From positions 372,001 to 436,000 of the forward strand of contig NZ_UFWZ01000001.1 in assembly GCF_900461105.1 (NCBI RefSeq): 64,000 nt of DNA, read 5' to 3'. Positions 51,822 through 61,469 of this stretch are shown piece after piece. The DNA is from Clostridium putrefaciens (GTDB lineage Bacteria; Bacillota; Clostridia; Clostridiales; Clostridiaceae). The notes under the pieces are model-generated. The model worked only from the letters and a program-made list of their open reading frames with translations, was not told the origin of the DNA and did no database searches. Position numbers and translations under genes: made by a program. Numbering within the stretch: position 1 is the first letter of the stretch; every line of letters starts with the position of its first letter.

Positions 51822-52973
51822 ATGAAATTACTTTCTTTACTAAAAAGGGTTGTTATAATCACAAAAAAAGATAAAGTTATGATTTGTTCACTAGAAAAAC
51901 AAAAAGAAATTCTTTGTTCATTATCTGAACCTAAAGATGATTACGAACGGTCATATTTTCAATATATATGCCAGAAAAGGCAAATGGGATTTCTATTTAA
52001 TATTCTTTCTAATTTTTCTGCATTTTTCTTATTTATTATATTTTATTTTAAATTAAGCTTAAAAGTAATGAGTAAAAGTGTAACGGAATGCGAAGCAGTA
52101 TTTTTATCAAATGATATTTCTAGAAATATTCTGCCTGATACTTTGTATGAAGAATTTAAAGAAATTATGTATAATAATAACTTTGATGCATTTATATTAA
52201 CTAAGGATGATAAAAGGTTTGTTAGAGGTTTATGGAAAAGGCATCCACTTTCATTTTATTTTTTGTATAAGTGTATGATGAAAATTTCTATGTATAGTGC
52301 ACAAATACAAATGTATTCTCCGAAGGCTATAATTACATATTCAGAATACTCATTTACGTCTTCAGTTCTGACCACTTATTGTAAATTAATGAATGTTGAA
52401 CATATTAATGTAATGCATGGAGAAAAACTATTTGATATAGTTGATTCATTTTTTAGATTCGATCGTTGCTACGTCTGGGATGAATTCTATAAAGACCTAT
52501 TCATAAAACTGAGAGCGTATAATAATCAATTTATAGTGGAAGTACCACCTTCTTTAAAGATGGATTTAAGCTATGATATCAAACCTATTTATGATTTTAC
52601 ATACTACTTGATGAATGAAAATGAAGTTCAACTAAATCTTATCAAAAATAGTCTTGAGACCTTAAAAAGTCAAAACAAAAGAATCGCAGTTAGACCTCAT
52701 CCAAGATATTCGAATAAAAGGTTGATTAGCAAGGTTTTTAATGGGTTTAGTATCGAAGATTGTCCAATTGTTTCAATAAAAGAATCTTTTGAAAAGACTA
52801 GTGGAATAATGTCTCAGTATTCAACTGTTTTGTTGCAGGGAAGTTATAATAATAAAAATATTATTATTGATAATTTAACCAATGAAGAAAATTATAAAAG
52901 ATTATTTGAAGTTGATTATATTATGCTGAGTAAGCCTCATAAATTATTATCTGAAATTATAAACGAAAGGTGA
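51822..52973 (+). CDS. Putative GT-B glycosyltransferase with RPHP motif
   Basis: The 383-residue protein starts at an ATG after CAAGGGAG. One hydrophobic segment lies at about 60-85. The second half carries VMHGEKLFD, AVRPHPRYSNKRL and SQYSTVLLQGSYNNKN. A His-Pro motif followed by a Ser-Thr patch occurs in bacterial sialyltransferase-like GT-B enzymes. Because the downstream block makes a nonulosonic acid, this could be the transferase that adds it; this is inference. Other capsule glycosyltransferases share these features. Confidence 0.6.
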   Translation: MKLLSLLKRVVIITKKDKVMICSLEKQKEILCSLSEPKDDYERSYFQYICQKRQMGFLFNILSNFSAFFLFIIFYFKLSLKVMSKSVTECEAVFLSNDISRNILPDTLYEEFKEIMYNNNFDAFILTKDDKRFVRGLWKRHPLSFYFLYKCMMKISMYSAQIQMYSPKAIITYSEYSFTSSVLTTYCKLMNVEHINVMHGEKLFDIVDSFFRFDRCYVWDEFYKDLFIKLRAYNNQFIVEVPPSLKMDLSYDIKPIYDFTYYLMNENEVQLNLIKNSLETLKSQNKRIAVRPHPRYSNKRLISKVFNGFSIEDCPIVSIKESFEKTSGIMSQYSTVLLQGSYNNKNIIIDNLTNEENYKRLFEVDYIMLSKPHKLLSEIINER

Positions 52974-53475
52974 TGAACGCCTACATGAAGTTATTAAAAA
53001 GACTAAGTAGAATTATATCTACGTTTATTGGAAAAAAGATGTGTGGTAACTAGGGTAAAGAATTATGTGCGAATTATCTTTGTGGATTTACTAAGAATAC
53101 GCATATAGGTGATAATTGTAATTTCAATGGGGTGAAAGTAATAGGGAGTGAGAAAGTTGTGATTGGAAAAAATTTTCATTCAAGAAAACAAATTCTTGTA
53201 ATGACCTCAAATCATAATTATGAAGGGGATGCTATTCCATATGACAACACTTATATTACAAAAGATATAACCATGAAGATAATGTTTGGATAGGAACTAA
53301 AGTTATTGTTTTAAGCGGGATAACTATCGGTGAAGGTGCTATTATTCAGGCAGGAAGCGTAGTTGTTAAAGATATTCCTAAATGTAGTATAGCAGGTGGT
53401 TCACCTGCGAAGGTTTTTAAATATCGAGATATTGAACATTATAAAGAATTAAAGGGAAATGGGAAAGTATTTTAA
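52973..53475 (+). pseudogene. Broken hexapeptide-repeat acyltransferase
   Basis: The frame starts at the ATG overlapping the previous stop (TGATG). TAG at 53051 interrupts it after MCGN. A missing base near 53271 shifts the frame, so DITMKIMFG ends at a stop, while the next frame continues [20 protein letters not shown] and [20 protein letters not shown] with GSPAKVF. This is a left-handed beta-helix acetyltransferase of the maltose/CapG-like group. It would have O-acetylated a glycan. Confidence 0.9.
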
Positions 53476-53502
53476 TTCAATAAAAAGTCAGGGGTATTAT
53501 AT

Positions 53503-54651
53503 ATGAATGATATTATTAATCAAAAATCAAAATTAAATAAATTAAAAATGGATATAGATATAACTGCTAGTATAATCTTATGTTTATATTTGTTTATAGA
53601 CTTACTAAGGTTTTTCAATATTATACCGTTAATTTTAGGAAATGCATTATATGTTTTAATTGGCTCTATTGCTATTATTTATTCGGTTTTTAGAAAGGGC
53701 ATTAAAAGACAGATTCCAATCTTCTGTTTTATGTTTTTTTATATTTCTTTTGGGGCTATAGGTATATTATTTAATAGAAACATAGATCCGCAAGAATTGT
53801 TGTGGCCGTTTGCGTTTATAGGATTAGCAACATTGTTTCTCAACTTTAAAATTAATAATAAAATAGCAAAGATAATTTATTATTTTGTAATAGCTCTCTT
53901 AATGATAAAAATTATTTTATCAGGTGGTGTGAATAATTTAAATACTGCCTCTAGTAGAAATACTATTGGGATAATGATATTAATTTATTTTGCAATATAT
54001 TCTATTACTAGTTATACTTGTGGTAAAAAGATAGCAATTTACCCTATCTTATTAGGCTTTTTAGTAAATGTGATGGCTATAGGAAGAAGTGGAATATTAA
54101 CATTTGTATTGTTAATAGTTTTATTTTCATTTTTAGAATTTGATGAAGGAAAATATAAGATTAGTAATCCAATTAAAAGCTTTATTAAATTATTTGTTGC
54201 AGGGATAATTCTTTGGATAGCATACAATATATTAGAAATTTATTTTGTTGAAATGATGTTAAATTTCCAAAAGCGTGGTTTAGAATCTGTGCGAAGTTTA
54301 ATATGGTCAAATTATTTAACAAAGACATTTACTTCTGCAAGATATGTATTGTTTGGTACGCCTATAAGTGGAACTTATTTATTGGATGCGTTTAACTATA
54401 ATCTACACAACTCATTTTTCATGCTACATGCAAAATATGGACTTGCACCATTGATAGTAGTTATTATTTTGATTGTAAAATCATTTATATATTTTATTAA
54501 GACGAAGAATGCATTGTATTTTATGATACTACTTTCAGTGGTGTTTAGAATGCAGTTTGATTACACTAACTTCAATGCTCAATTAGATATTATTTTATTC
54601 TATTTTATGTTTTTTCCATACATTAAGAATGAATATAATACAAAGATATAA
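53503..54651 (+). CDS. O-antigen polymerase-like membrane protein (Wzy-like)
   Basis: The 382-residue protein starts at an ATG behind GGGG. It has about ten to eleven hydrophobic segments and a soluble loop (about 250-300) with LESVRSLIWSNYL and LHNSFFMLHAKYGL, the His-containing pattern of Wzy proteins. It would polymerise the repeat unit made by this locus outside the membrane. A second, different polymerase lies at 1945, so two glycans are likely made. Confidence 0.78.
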   Translation: MNDIINQKSKLNKLKMDIDITASIILCLYLFIDLLRFFNIIPLILGNALYVLIGSIAIIYSVFRKGIKRQIPIFCFMFFYISFGAIGILFNRNIDPQELLWPFAFIGLATLFLNFKINNKIAKIIYYFVIALLMIKIILSGGVNNLNTASSRNTIGIMILIYFAIYSITSYTCGKKIAIYPILLGFLVNVMAIGRSGILTFVLLIVLFSFLEFDEGKYKISNPIKSFIKLFVAGIILWIAYNILEIYFVEMMLNFQKRGLESVRSLIWSNYLTKTFTSARYVLFGTPISGTYLLDAFNYNLHNSFFMLHAKYGLAPLIVVIILIVKSFIYFIKTKNALYFMILLSVVFRMQFDYTNFNAQLDIILFYFMFFPYIKNEYNTKI

Positions 54652-54677
54652 AGAACTCAAGAAAGGTAGGTTTGAAA

Positions 54678-55661
54678 ATGAAAAATAAAATATTAGTAAC
54701 AGGTGCTGATGGTTTTATCGGTAGTCATCTAACAGAAGAATTAGTAAAACGAGGACATAAAGTAAAAGCTTTTGCGTACTATAATTCATTTAATACATGG
54801 GGATGGCTTGATAGCCTACCAAAAGAAATTCTTCAAGAGATAGAAGTTTTTACAGGAGATATAAGAGATCCAAATGGAGTACGAGAGGCGATGAAGAATG
54901 TTGATGAAGTACATCACCTAGCAGCTCTTATTGCGATACCTTTTAGTTATTATTCTCCAGATTCTTATGTAGATACGAACATAAAGGGTACTTTAAATGT
55001 ACTTCAGGCAGCAAGAGATTTAGACACAAAAAGAATTTTGATTACTTCGACTTCAGAAGTCTATGGTACAGCACAATATGTACCAATAGATGAAAAGCAT
55101 CCTTATCAAGGACAATCACCATATTCTGCTACAAAAATAGGTGCGGATAGACTAGCAGAGTCTTATTACAGAAGTTTTAATATGCCTATTACCATAGTTA
55201 GACCATTTAACACATATGGTCCACGTCAATCAGCAAGAGCAGTAATTCCTACAATTATTACTCAACTACTTTCAGGAAAAGAAGAAATTGAACTTGGCTC
55301 GTTAACTCCGACTAGAGACTTTAACTATGTAAAAGACACTGCTAATGGATTTATTGAAATAGCTAAGTCGGACAAGACTATTGGAGAAGAAATAAATATT
55401 GCAACCCAACATGAAATATCAATAGGACAACTTGCGGAAGAGCTAATAAGACAAATCAACCCTAATGCAAGAATTATTTGCGATAATCAGAGACTTAGAC
55501 CTGAAAAGAGTGAAGTTAATAGATTATTGGGAGCCAATGAGAAAGTAAAGAGATTAACAGATTGGAAACCACAGTATACGTTTGAACAGGGACTTGCAGA
55601 AACTATAGAGTTTTTTAGACAGAATCTAGATAAATACAAAGTTGATATTTATAATATTTAA
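54678..55661 (+). CDS. legB: LegB-type UDP-GlcNAc 4,6-dehydratase (nonulosonic acid pathway)
   Basis: The ATG at 54678 is seven bases after AGGTAGG and gives 327 residues. KILVTGADGFIGSHLTEELV is the NAD site; AFAYYNSFNTWGWLDSLPKE is a stretch typical of LegB. TSTSEVYGTAQYVPIDE and QSPYSATKIGADRLAESYYR give the catalytic Y-x-x-x-K. LegB makes the 4-keto-6-deoxy sugar that LegC aminates. The downstream aminotransferase, synthase and epimerase complete the same pathway. Confidence 0.87.
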   Translation: MKNKILVTGADGFIGSHLTEELVKRGHKVKAFAYYNSFNTWGWLDSLPKEILQEIEVFTGDIRDPNGVREAMKNVDEVHHLAALIAIPFSYYSPDSYVDTNIKGTLNVLQAARDLDTKRILITSTSEVYGTAQYVPIDEKHPYQGQSPYSATKIGADRLAESYYRSFNMPITIVRPFNTYGPRQSARAVIPTIITQLLSGKEEIELGSLTPTRDFNYVKDTANGFIEIAKSDKTIGEEINIATQHEISIGQLAEELIRQINPNARIICDNQRLRPEKSEVNRLLGANEKVKRLTDWKPQYTFEQGLAETIEFFRQNLDKYKVDIYNI

Positions 55662-55677
55662 CTAGGGAGAGAATGAA

Positions 55678-56341
55678 ATGGATATGGAAATAAGCAAATC
55701 AGATTTAACAGATCTCGTTCATCTACAACTTAAAAATATGTAGTTCATTTGGAGATATAGAACCTTACTTGGATAATGCTTTGCAACGAGTTTCTAAATG
55801 TTTTAAAATGGCAAGGGATAAATATTACAGCAATGAAATGGGATGTACATTTTCACCTTATAACTCTGGACAATACTCGATATTTCTTTACTATTTAGCT
55901 AATACAATCTTCAGAGCTGGTGGAAATTATAAACTTGCCACAAAATTATATTACCTTAATAAAATTATGCATTCTGTTGATTGGTATTATGAGATTGAAC
56001 TACCAGAATATTTTGGCGTTGAGCATCCAATAGGAAGTGTTTTAGGACGAGCTGAATACTCTGATGGATTCTATTTATTTCAAGGTTGCACAGTTGGTGG
56101 CGACAAGGGCACAGAACCTAAATATCCCAAGTTGGGTAGAAATGTAATATTATATGCAAATTCAACAGTCCTTGGACATGCGATAATTGGTAATAATGTT
56201 GTGGTATCAACAGGCACAACGATTATTAATGATAGGATTCCTGATTGCAGTTTTGTATTTGGACACTTACCAAACCTGATAATCAAGAAAAGGAATCCTG
56301 ATGAAATAGAAAAACACATTTCGGATTTTTGGATATTGTAG
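55678..56341 (+). pseudogene. Serine-acetyltransferase-like hexapeptide protein with a frameshift near its start
   Basis: The ATG at 55678 has a good site (AGGGAG), but its frame stops at TAG after MDMEISKSDLTDLVHLQLKN. Removing one A from the five-A run at 55732-55736 joins it to NICSSFGDIEPYLDNALQRV and the rest of the protein. The downstream part, HPIGSVLGRAEYSDGFYLFQ then GCTVGGDKGTEPKYPKLGRN, is an intact left-handed beta-helix with the histidine of the CysE group. A TTG at 55769 could restart translation. It is either a recent pseudogene, a sequencing error or a slip-prone switch. In this context it may N-acetylate the 4-amino sugar. Confidence 0.75.
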
Positions 56342-56388
56342 GGATAAGTAAAATAAATTTTAAAGTGTATAATAATGGAGGGAAGAAA

Positions 56389-57510
56389 ATGAAATATTGT
56401 AAAAAGTGCGTTATGCCAGACACAAGACCAGGGATTGAATTTAATGAAGATGGAATATGTTCAGCTTGCCAATCTTATGAATTAAGAAAGGAAATTGACT
56501 GGGATAAACGATATAAAGAACTAGAAAAGTTATGTGATAAGTACAGGGGCATGAACGGAACATCCTATGATTGCGCAATTGCGGTTAGTGGAGGAAAAGA
56601 TAGTTATTATCAAGTATATTTAATGAAAGAAGTCATGAAGATGAATCCTATTCTTTTTAGTGTAGAGGATAACTTCCCAATGACAGAGGCTGGAAAACAC
56701 AATATTAAAAATCTTTCACAAGAATTTGGTTGTAATATTATTAGCCTAAAACCGGATCTGAAAGCTCAGAAAAAACTGATGAGGTATACATTTGAAAAGT
56801 ATGGAAAACCAACATGGTTTATCGATAGATTAATTTATACATTTCCTATGAATATGGCTATTAAGTTTAATACGCCTCTTTTGGTTTATGGAGAGAATGT
56901 GAGTTATGAATATGGTGGGTCTGATTATGTAGAAACTTATTCAGCAAAAAATCAATTAAGTAATGGTGTAGCATCTGATATTAAAATAGATGAACTTATA
57001 AAAATTGAGGGAATAACTCAACAAGTTCTTGATATGACAAAAGCCCCTTCTTTAGAAGATATGGAAAAATTGGATCCAATGTATGTTTCATATTTCATTT
57101 CATGGAATAGCTATGCGAATTATCAATTCGCTAAAACAAGGGGGTTTAAAGATTTGACACATGAGTGGGATAGAACACACCATATAGAAAACTTTGACCA
57201 AATAGATAGTAGAGCATATCTTGTTCATTCATGGTTAAAGTATCCAAAATTTGGTCATGCTTCAGCTACAGATTATGCTGCAAGATATGTGAGATATGGA
57301 TTCTTATCTAGAGACGAAGCAATCGAACTTGTAAAGAGACATGATCATGATTTAGATAGCAAAAGTGTTCAGGACTTTACAAAATTTGCGGGATATACAG
57401 CATCTGAATTTTGGAAGGTTATTGACGGTTTATATAACAGGGAGATTTTTGAAAAGAGTTCCTATGGTGAATGGATGTTGAAGAATCCTATATGGAATGA
57501 AATTAAGTAA
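56389..57510 (+). CDS. N-acetyl sugar amidotransferase (PseA/WbpG-like)
   Basis: The ATG at 56389 follows GGAGGG and gives 373 residues. MKYCKKCVMPDTRPGIEFNE with DGICSACQSYE holds four zinc-type cysteines. AIAVSGGKDSYYQVYLMKEV is the PP-loop ATP pyrophosphatase motif. YGENVSYEYGG lies in the middle. Relatives convert an N-acetyl group into an acetamidino group on pseudaminic or legionaminic acids, or amidate LPS sugars, using ammonia from a glutaminase. No HisH-like glutaminase is in the window. Confidence 0.88.
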   Translation: MKYCKKCVMPDTRPGIEFNEDGICSACQSYELRKEIDWDKRYKELEKLCDKYRGMNGTSYDCAIAVSGGKDSYYQVYLMKEVMKMNPILFSVEDNFPMTEAGKHNIKNLSQEFGCNIISLKPDLKAQKKLMRYTFEKYGKPTWFIDRLIYTFPMNMAIKFNTPLLVYGENVSYEYGGSDYVETYSAKNQLSNGVASDIKIDELIKIEGITQQVLDMTKAPSLEDMEKLDPMYVSYFISWNSYANYQFAKTRGFKDLTHEWDRTHHIENFDQIDSRAYLVHSWLKYPKFGHASATDYAARYVRYGFLSRDEAIELVKRHDHDLDSKSVQDFTKFAGYTASEFWKVIDGLYNREIFEKSSYGEWMLKNPIWNEIK

Positions 57511-57523
57511 AGGTGTTGATAAG

Positions 57524-58687
57524 ATGAAGCAATTTATACCATTATCTGTACCAAATTTAAATGGGAAGGAATTAGAGTATGTAACCCATGCAGTTAAAAC
57601 TGAATGGGTATCAACTGGTGGCCCATACGTTAATGAGTTTGAAAATAAGGTAGCAGAATATGTTAAGTGCAAAGGAGCTGTATCTTGTCAGAATGGAACT
57701 TCAGGATTACATATAGCACTACAAGTTTGTGGAGTATCAAAAGATGATGAAGTAATCGTACCTACACTTACATTTATTGCAGCGGTTAATCCAGTTAAAT
57801 ATATTGGTGCAGAGCCAATTTTTATGGATTGTGATGATTCTCTTTGCATGGATCCAGACAAGTTATTAGAGTTTTGTGAGGAACAGTGTAGCTTTATTAA
57901 TGGAAGGCTTATTAACAATAAGACTAAGAAAATTATCAAAGCATTAATTGTAGTGCATGTATTTGGTAATATGGCTAATATGGAAAAGATAATGGAAGTA
58001 GCAGAGAAGTATAATTTAAAGGTAATTGAAGATGCTACTGAAGCTATAGGGACTTACTACACAAGTGGAAAATATGAAGGTAAATATGCAGGAACTATTG
58101 GAATAATTGGAGTTTATTCATTTAATGGGAATAAGATTATTACCACTGGAGGCGGTGGAATGATAGTTTCCGATAATGAAGAGCTCTTAAAGAAAGCTAA
58201 ACATCTAACTACTCAAGCTAAAAGTGACGAGTTGTATTATACTCATGACGAGATAGGTTATAACTATCGCATGACAAATTTACAGGCAGCACTCGGACTT
58301 GCACAATTGGAACAACTTGAAATCTTTATTAAGACAAAAGAAGAAAACTATAAATTGTATAAAGAAAGAATTCAGGATATACCAGGATTAGAGATTTTAA
58401 ATTTTAAAGAAGAGATTAGAAGCAACTACTGGTTTTATGGTTTAAATTGTAGTGAACAATATCCTATGAATATAGATGAAATAATAAAATACTTATCAAC
58501 AAAAGATATTCAAACAAGACCAATATGGGGTTTAATTAATGAGCAGAAACCATATTTAAATAATCAGGCCTTTAAAATAGAAAAGGCGAAATTTTACCTG
58601 AAACATATAATTAATATTCCATGTAGCTCTAATTTGACAAAAGATGATGTATTATATGTTATTGAATGCTTGAAAGAAATCCGATAA
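57524..58687 (+). CDS. legC: LegC-type PLP-dependent sugar aminotransferase
   Basis: The ATG at 57524 follows AAAGGTG and gives 387 residues. FIPLSVPNLNGKELEYVTHA and TEWVSTGG start the DegT/DnrJ/EryC1 fold. VIEDATEAIGTYY precedes the PLP lysine in GVYSFNGNKIITTGGGGM, and DEIGYNYRMTNLQAALGLAQ follows. The insertion around CSFINGRLINNKTKKI is typical of the LegC group. It transfers an amino group to C4 of the LegB product. Confidence 0.88.
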   Translation: MKQFIPLSVPNLNGKELEYVTHAVKTEWVSTGGPYVNEFENKVAEYVKCKGAVSCQNGTSGLHIALQVCGVSKDDEVIVPTLTFIAAVNPVKYIGAEPIFMDCDDSLCMDPDKLLEFCEEQCSFINGRLINNKTKKIIKALIVVHVFGNMANMEKIMEVAEKYNLKVIEDATEAIGTYYTSGKYEGKYAGTIGIIGVYSFNGNKIITTGGGGMIVSDNEELLKKAKHLTTQAKSDELYYTHDEIGYNYRMTNLQAALGLAQLEQLEIFIKTKEENYKLYKERIQDIPGLEILNFKEEIRSNYWFYGLNCSEQYPMNIDEIIKYLSTKDIQTRPIWGLINEQKPYLNNQAFKIEKAKFYLKHIINIPCSSNLTKDDVLYVIECLKEIR

Positions 58688-58718
58688 TATATAGTTGAGT
58701 ATTAGGGAGGGTGATGGA

Positions 58719-59768
58719 GTGGAAGTTAAAGACCTTTTAATTGATGAAGAAAGTTCAATGATAGAAGCAATGAAACAACTTGATAAAGTTGCAATGAAAG
58801 TTTTATTTGTTCTAAGGAATGAAAAGTTCATTGCAGCAATAACGGACGGAGATATTAGAAGGTGGATATTGAAAAAAGGTAGCCTTGATGCAAAAGTTAA
58901 AGATATAGCCAACTATACTCCTAAATTTATTTCTTTAAAGCATAAGGCACTCGCGAAAGAGCATATGAAGAAATATTCAATCGAAGCGCTTCCTATTGTC
59001 GATGAAAATATGGAGATAGTTTCAATCGCATCATGGAACGATGAAGAGCTTAAGGTTAAAAGGAATTTGGATTTACCTGTAGTCGTAATGGCTGGAGGAC
59101 TTGGAACAAGGCTATATCCTTATACGAAAATACTACCTAAGCCATTAATACCAATTGGGGAAATACCAATTGCAGAGCATATTATAAATAGATTTAACAA
59201 ATATGGTTGTAAAGACTTCTTTTTAATTGTTAATCATAAGAAAAATATGATTAAAGCTTATTTCAATGAAATAGAAAAAGATTATAAGGTTAATTATGCA
59301 GATGAAGACAAGCCACTGGGTACGGGTGGTGGCTTAAGTCTTCTTAAAGGACAGATTGATAAAACCTTTATCCTTTCCAACTGCGATATTCTTATAGAGG
59401 AAGACTATGAAAAGATATATCAGTATCACAAAAAGGAAAAAAACCTTATTACTATGATCTGTTCTTTAAAGCATATAAAAATACCTTATGGTGTTATTGA
59501 AATTGGGGAACACGGTGAAATTGAGACTATGAAAGAAAAACCTGAGTTAAGCTTTTTTACTAATACAGGTTGCTATATAGTAGAACCTAAAGTGATAGAA
59601 GAGTTAGAGGAAGCGAAGTCTATAGGATTTCCTGATATTATTGAAAAGCACAAGAGTCGTGGCGAAAAGATAGGAATATATCCGATAAGTGAACATTCAT
59701 GGATGGACATGGGCCAACTAGATGGAATGGAAGAGACAAGGAAGAGATTAGAAAATGAGGGAGGTTGA
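58719..59768 (+). CDS. ptmE: PtmE-like nucleotidyltransferase with CBS pair
   Basis: The GTG at 58719 is eight bases after AGGGAGG and gives 349 residues; the TTG at 58695 precedes the site. Two CBS motifs occupy about 5-115 (VLFVLRNEKFIAAITDGDIR and IEALPIVDENMEIVSIAS). The nucleotidyltransferase part has VVVMAGGLGTRLYPYTKILP with KPLIPIG, and ILSNCDILIEEDY. PtmE of Campylobacter makes GDP-glucosamine for legionaminic acid, so a GDP-sugar route is plausible. Substrate remains inferred. Confidence 0.85.
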   Translation: MEVKDLLIDEESSMIEAMKQLDKVAMKVLFVLRNEKFIAAITDGDIRRWILKKGSLDAKVKDIANYTPKFISLKHKALAKEHMKKYSIEALPIVDENMEIVSIASWNDEELKVKRNLDLPVVVMAGGLGTRLYPYTKILPKPLIPIGEIPIAEHIINRFNKYGCKDFFLIVNHKKNMIKAYFNEIEKDYKVNYADEDKPLGTGGGLSLLKGQIDKTFILSNCDILIEEDYEKIYQYHKKEKNLITMICSLKHIKIPYGVIEIGEHGEIETMKEKPELSFFTNTGCYIVEPKVIEELEEAKSIGFPDIIEKHKSRGEKIGIYPISEHSWMDMGQLDGMEETRKRLENEGG

Positions 59769-59773
59769 TTTTT

Positions 59774-60445
59774 TTGAGGTGGAATGGTTTACCGGTTGTG
59801 ATATTTGGCAGTGGAGGAATATCCAAAGAGACATATCATATTGTTGAACAAATTAATAATCATAGTAATGTAAAAGTTTATGACTTTTTAGGGTTTATTG
59901 AAGATAGTGAACCTAAAATAGGTACTGAAGTAATAAGTGGATATAAAGTTGTTTCAAGTGATTCTAATATTTATGAATATGCTAAGGACTTTCCTGTATT
60001 GGGTATTATTATTCCTATTGGTAACCCCAAGATTAAGTCAATAATATATAATAAGATAAAATCTATTGATAATTTAGTTTATCCTAATATAATACATCCG
60101 AATGTTAATTTTGATTCTAAGACAGTATCTTTTGGATATGGAAATATTTTAGCTTCTGGAGTTATTTTAACTTGTAACATTGATATTGGAAATTTTAATC
60201 TTATTAATTTAAATTCAACCGTTGGACATGATAGTAAGATAGAAGACTTTAATGTTATAAATCCGTTAGTGGCCATATCGGGAAGTGTGAATGTGAAAGA
60301 TTTATGTTTGATAGGAACGGGGTCTACGATACTACAAGAAACAACAATAAATAAAAATGTAACAGTTGGAGCAGGTGCTGTAGTAGTTAAGGATGTAGAA
60401 GAATGTAGTACAGTTGTTGGAATTCCAGCAAAAAAGATAAAGTAA
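59774..60445 (+). CDS. NeuD/PglD-like sugar acetyltransferase
   Basis: I place the start at the TTG at 59774, about ten bases after GAGGGAGG; the TTG at 59765 touches the site. The 223-residue protein has an N-terminal Rossmann-like part (PVVIFGSGGISKETYHIVEQ) and a C-terminal left-handed beta-helix (YPNIIHPNVNF, LNSTVGHDSKIEDF, TVGAGAVVVKDV). The catalytic histidine is in VGHDSKIED. NeuD-family enzymes acetylate sialic-acid-type sugars or their amino precursors. With the upstream SAT-like gene frameshifted, this could be the only intact acetyltransferase of the pathway. Confidence 0.85.
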   Translation: MRWNGLPVVIFGSGGISKETYHIVEQINNHSNVKVYDFLGFIEDSEPKIGTEVISGYKVVSSDSNIYEYAKDFPVLGIIIPIGNPKIKSIIYNKIKSIDNLVYPNIIHPNVNFDSKTVSFGYGNILASGVILTCNIDIGNFNLINLNSTVGHDSKIEDFNVINPLVAISGSVNVKDLCLIGTGSTILQETTINKNVTVGAGAVVVKDVEECSTVVGIPAKKIK

Positions 60446-60467
60446 TAATTATATTGAGGTGAAACTA

Positions 60468-61469
60468 ATGGATAAAAGAGTATTTATCATCGCTGAGGCA
60501 GGTGTCAATCATAATGGTAATATTGAAATAGCTAAAAGAATGGTAGATAAAGCATTGGAAGCAGGAGTAGATGCTATAAAGTTTCAAACATTTATTTCAG
60601 AACAAGTAGTTTCAAAATATGCTGAAAAGGCTGAATATCAAAATGAGAATACTTTAAAAACAGAAAGTCAGTTAGAGATGGTTAAAAAACTTGAGTTATC
60701 ATTTGATAGATTTATGGAATTAAAAAGATATTGTGATTTGAAAGAATTAGAATTTCTTTCAACAGCATTTGATTTAGATAGTATAGATTTTTTAAATGGT
60801 CTTGATATGAAAGTATGGAAAATACCATCAGGAGAAATAACGAATCTTCCATATCTAATTAAAATAGCAAAAATGAATAAATCAGTTATTTTATCTACGG
60901 GTATGAGTACCATAGAGGAAGTAAGAGATGCTATAGAGGTACTGAATAACAATGGCTGTGGAGATATTACTTTACTTCACTGTACTACGGAGTATCCTGC
61001 ACCGTATGAAGATGTTAATTTAAAGGCAATGCACACATTAAAGCATAAGTTTAATGTGCCAGTAGGATATTCTGATCATACAAAGGGGATAGAAATTTCC
61101 GTAGCAGCAGTAGCTATGGGGGCTGAGGTTATTGAGAAGCACTTTACCCTTGATAGAAATATGGAAGGTCCAGATCATAAAGCAAGTTTAGAACCTAATG
61201 AATTAAAAGCTATGGTGAGGGCTATTCGGAATGTAGAAGTAGCCATAGGAAATGGTGATAAGAAACCAGCTCAATCTGAAAAGAAAAATATGGCTATTGC
61301 AAGAAAAAGTATCATAGCAAAATGTAATATCAAAAAAGGTGAAATTTTTACTGAAGATAATTTAACAGTAAAGAGGCCTGGAAGTGGCATTAGTCCCATG
61401 CAATGGTTTGATGTAATTTCACAAACAGCTGTACGAGATTTTGAAGAAGATGAGTTGATTGAGATATGA
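60468..61469 (+). CDS. legI: Nonulosonic acid synthase (LegI/NeuB family)
   Basis: The ATG at 60468 is preceded by GAGGTGA and gives 333 residues. RVFIIAEAGVNHNGNIEIAK and DAIKFQTFISEQVVSKYA form the start of the TIM barrel; STGMSTIEEV, LLHCTTEYPAPYEDVNL, GYSDHTKGIEI and VIEKHFTLDRNMEGPDHKAS bind metal and phosphoenolpyruvate. A C-terminal SAF (antifreeze-like) domain starts at about 275 (KGEIFTEDNLTVKRPGSGIS). It condenses a 2,4-diamino hexose with phosphoenolpyruvate. The accompanying LegB and LegC point to legionaminic rather than neuraminic acid. Confidence 0.93.
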   Translation: MDKRVFIIAEAGVNHNGNIEIAKRMVDKALEAGVDAIKFQTFISEQVVSKYAEKAEYQNENTLKTESQLEMVKKLELSFDRFMELKRYCDLKELEFLSTAFDLDSIDFLNGLDMKVWKIPSGEITNLPYLIKIAKMNKSVILSTGMSTIEEVRDAIEVLNNNGCGDITLLHCTTEYPAPYEDVNLKAMHTLKHKFNVPVGYSDHTKGIEISVAAVAMGAEVIEKHFTLDRNMEGPDHKASLEPNELKAMVRAIRNVEVAIGNGDKKPAQSEKKNMAIARKSIIAKCNIKKGEIFTEDNLTVKRPGSGISPMQWFDVISQTAVRDFEEDELIEI

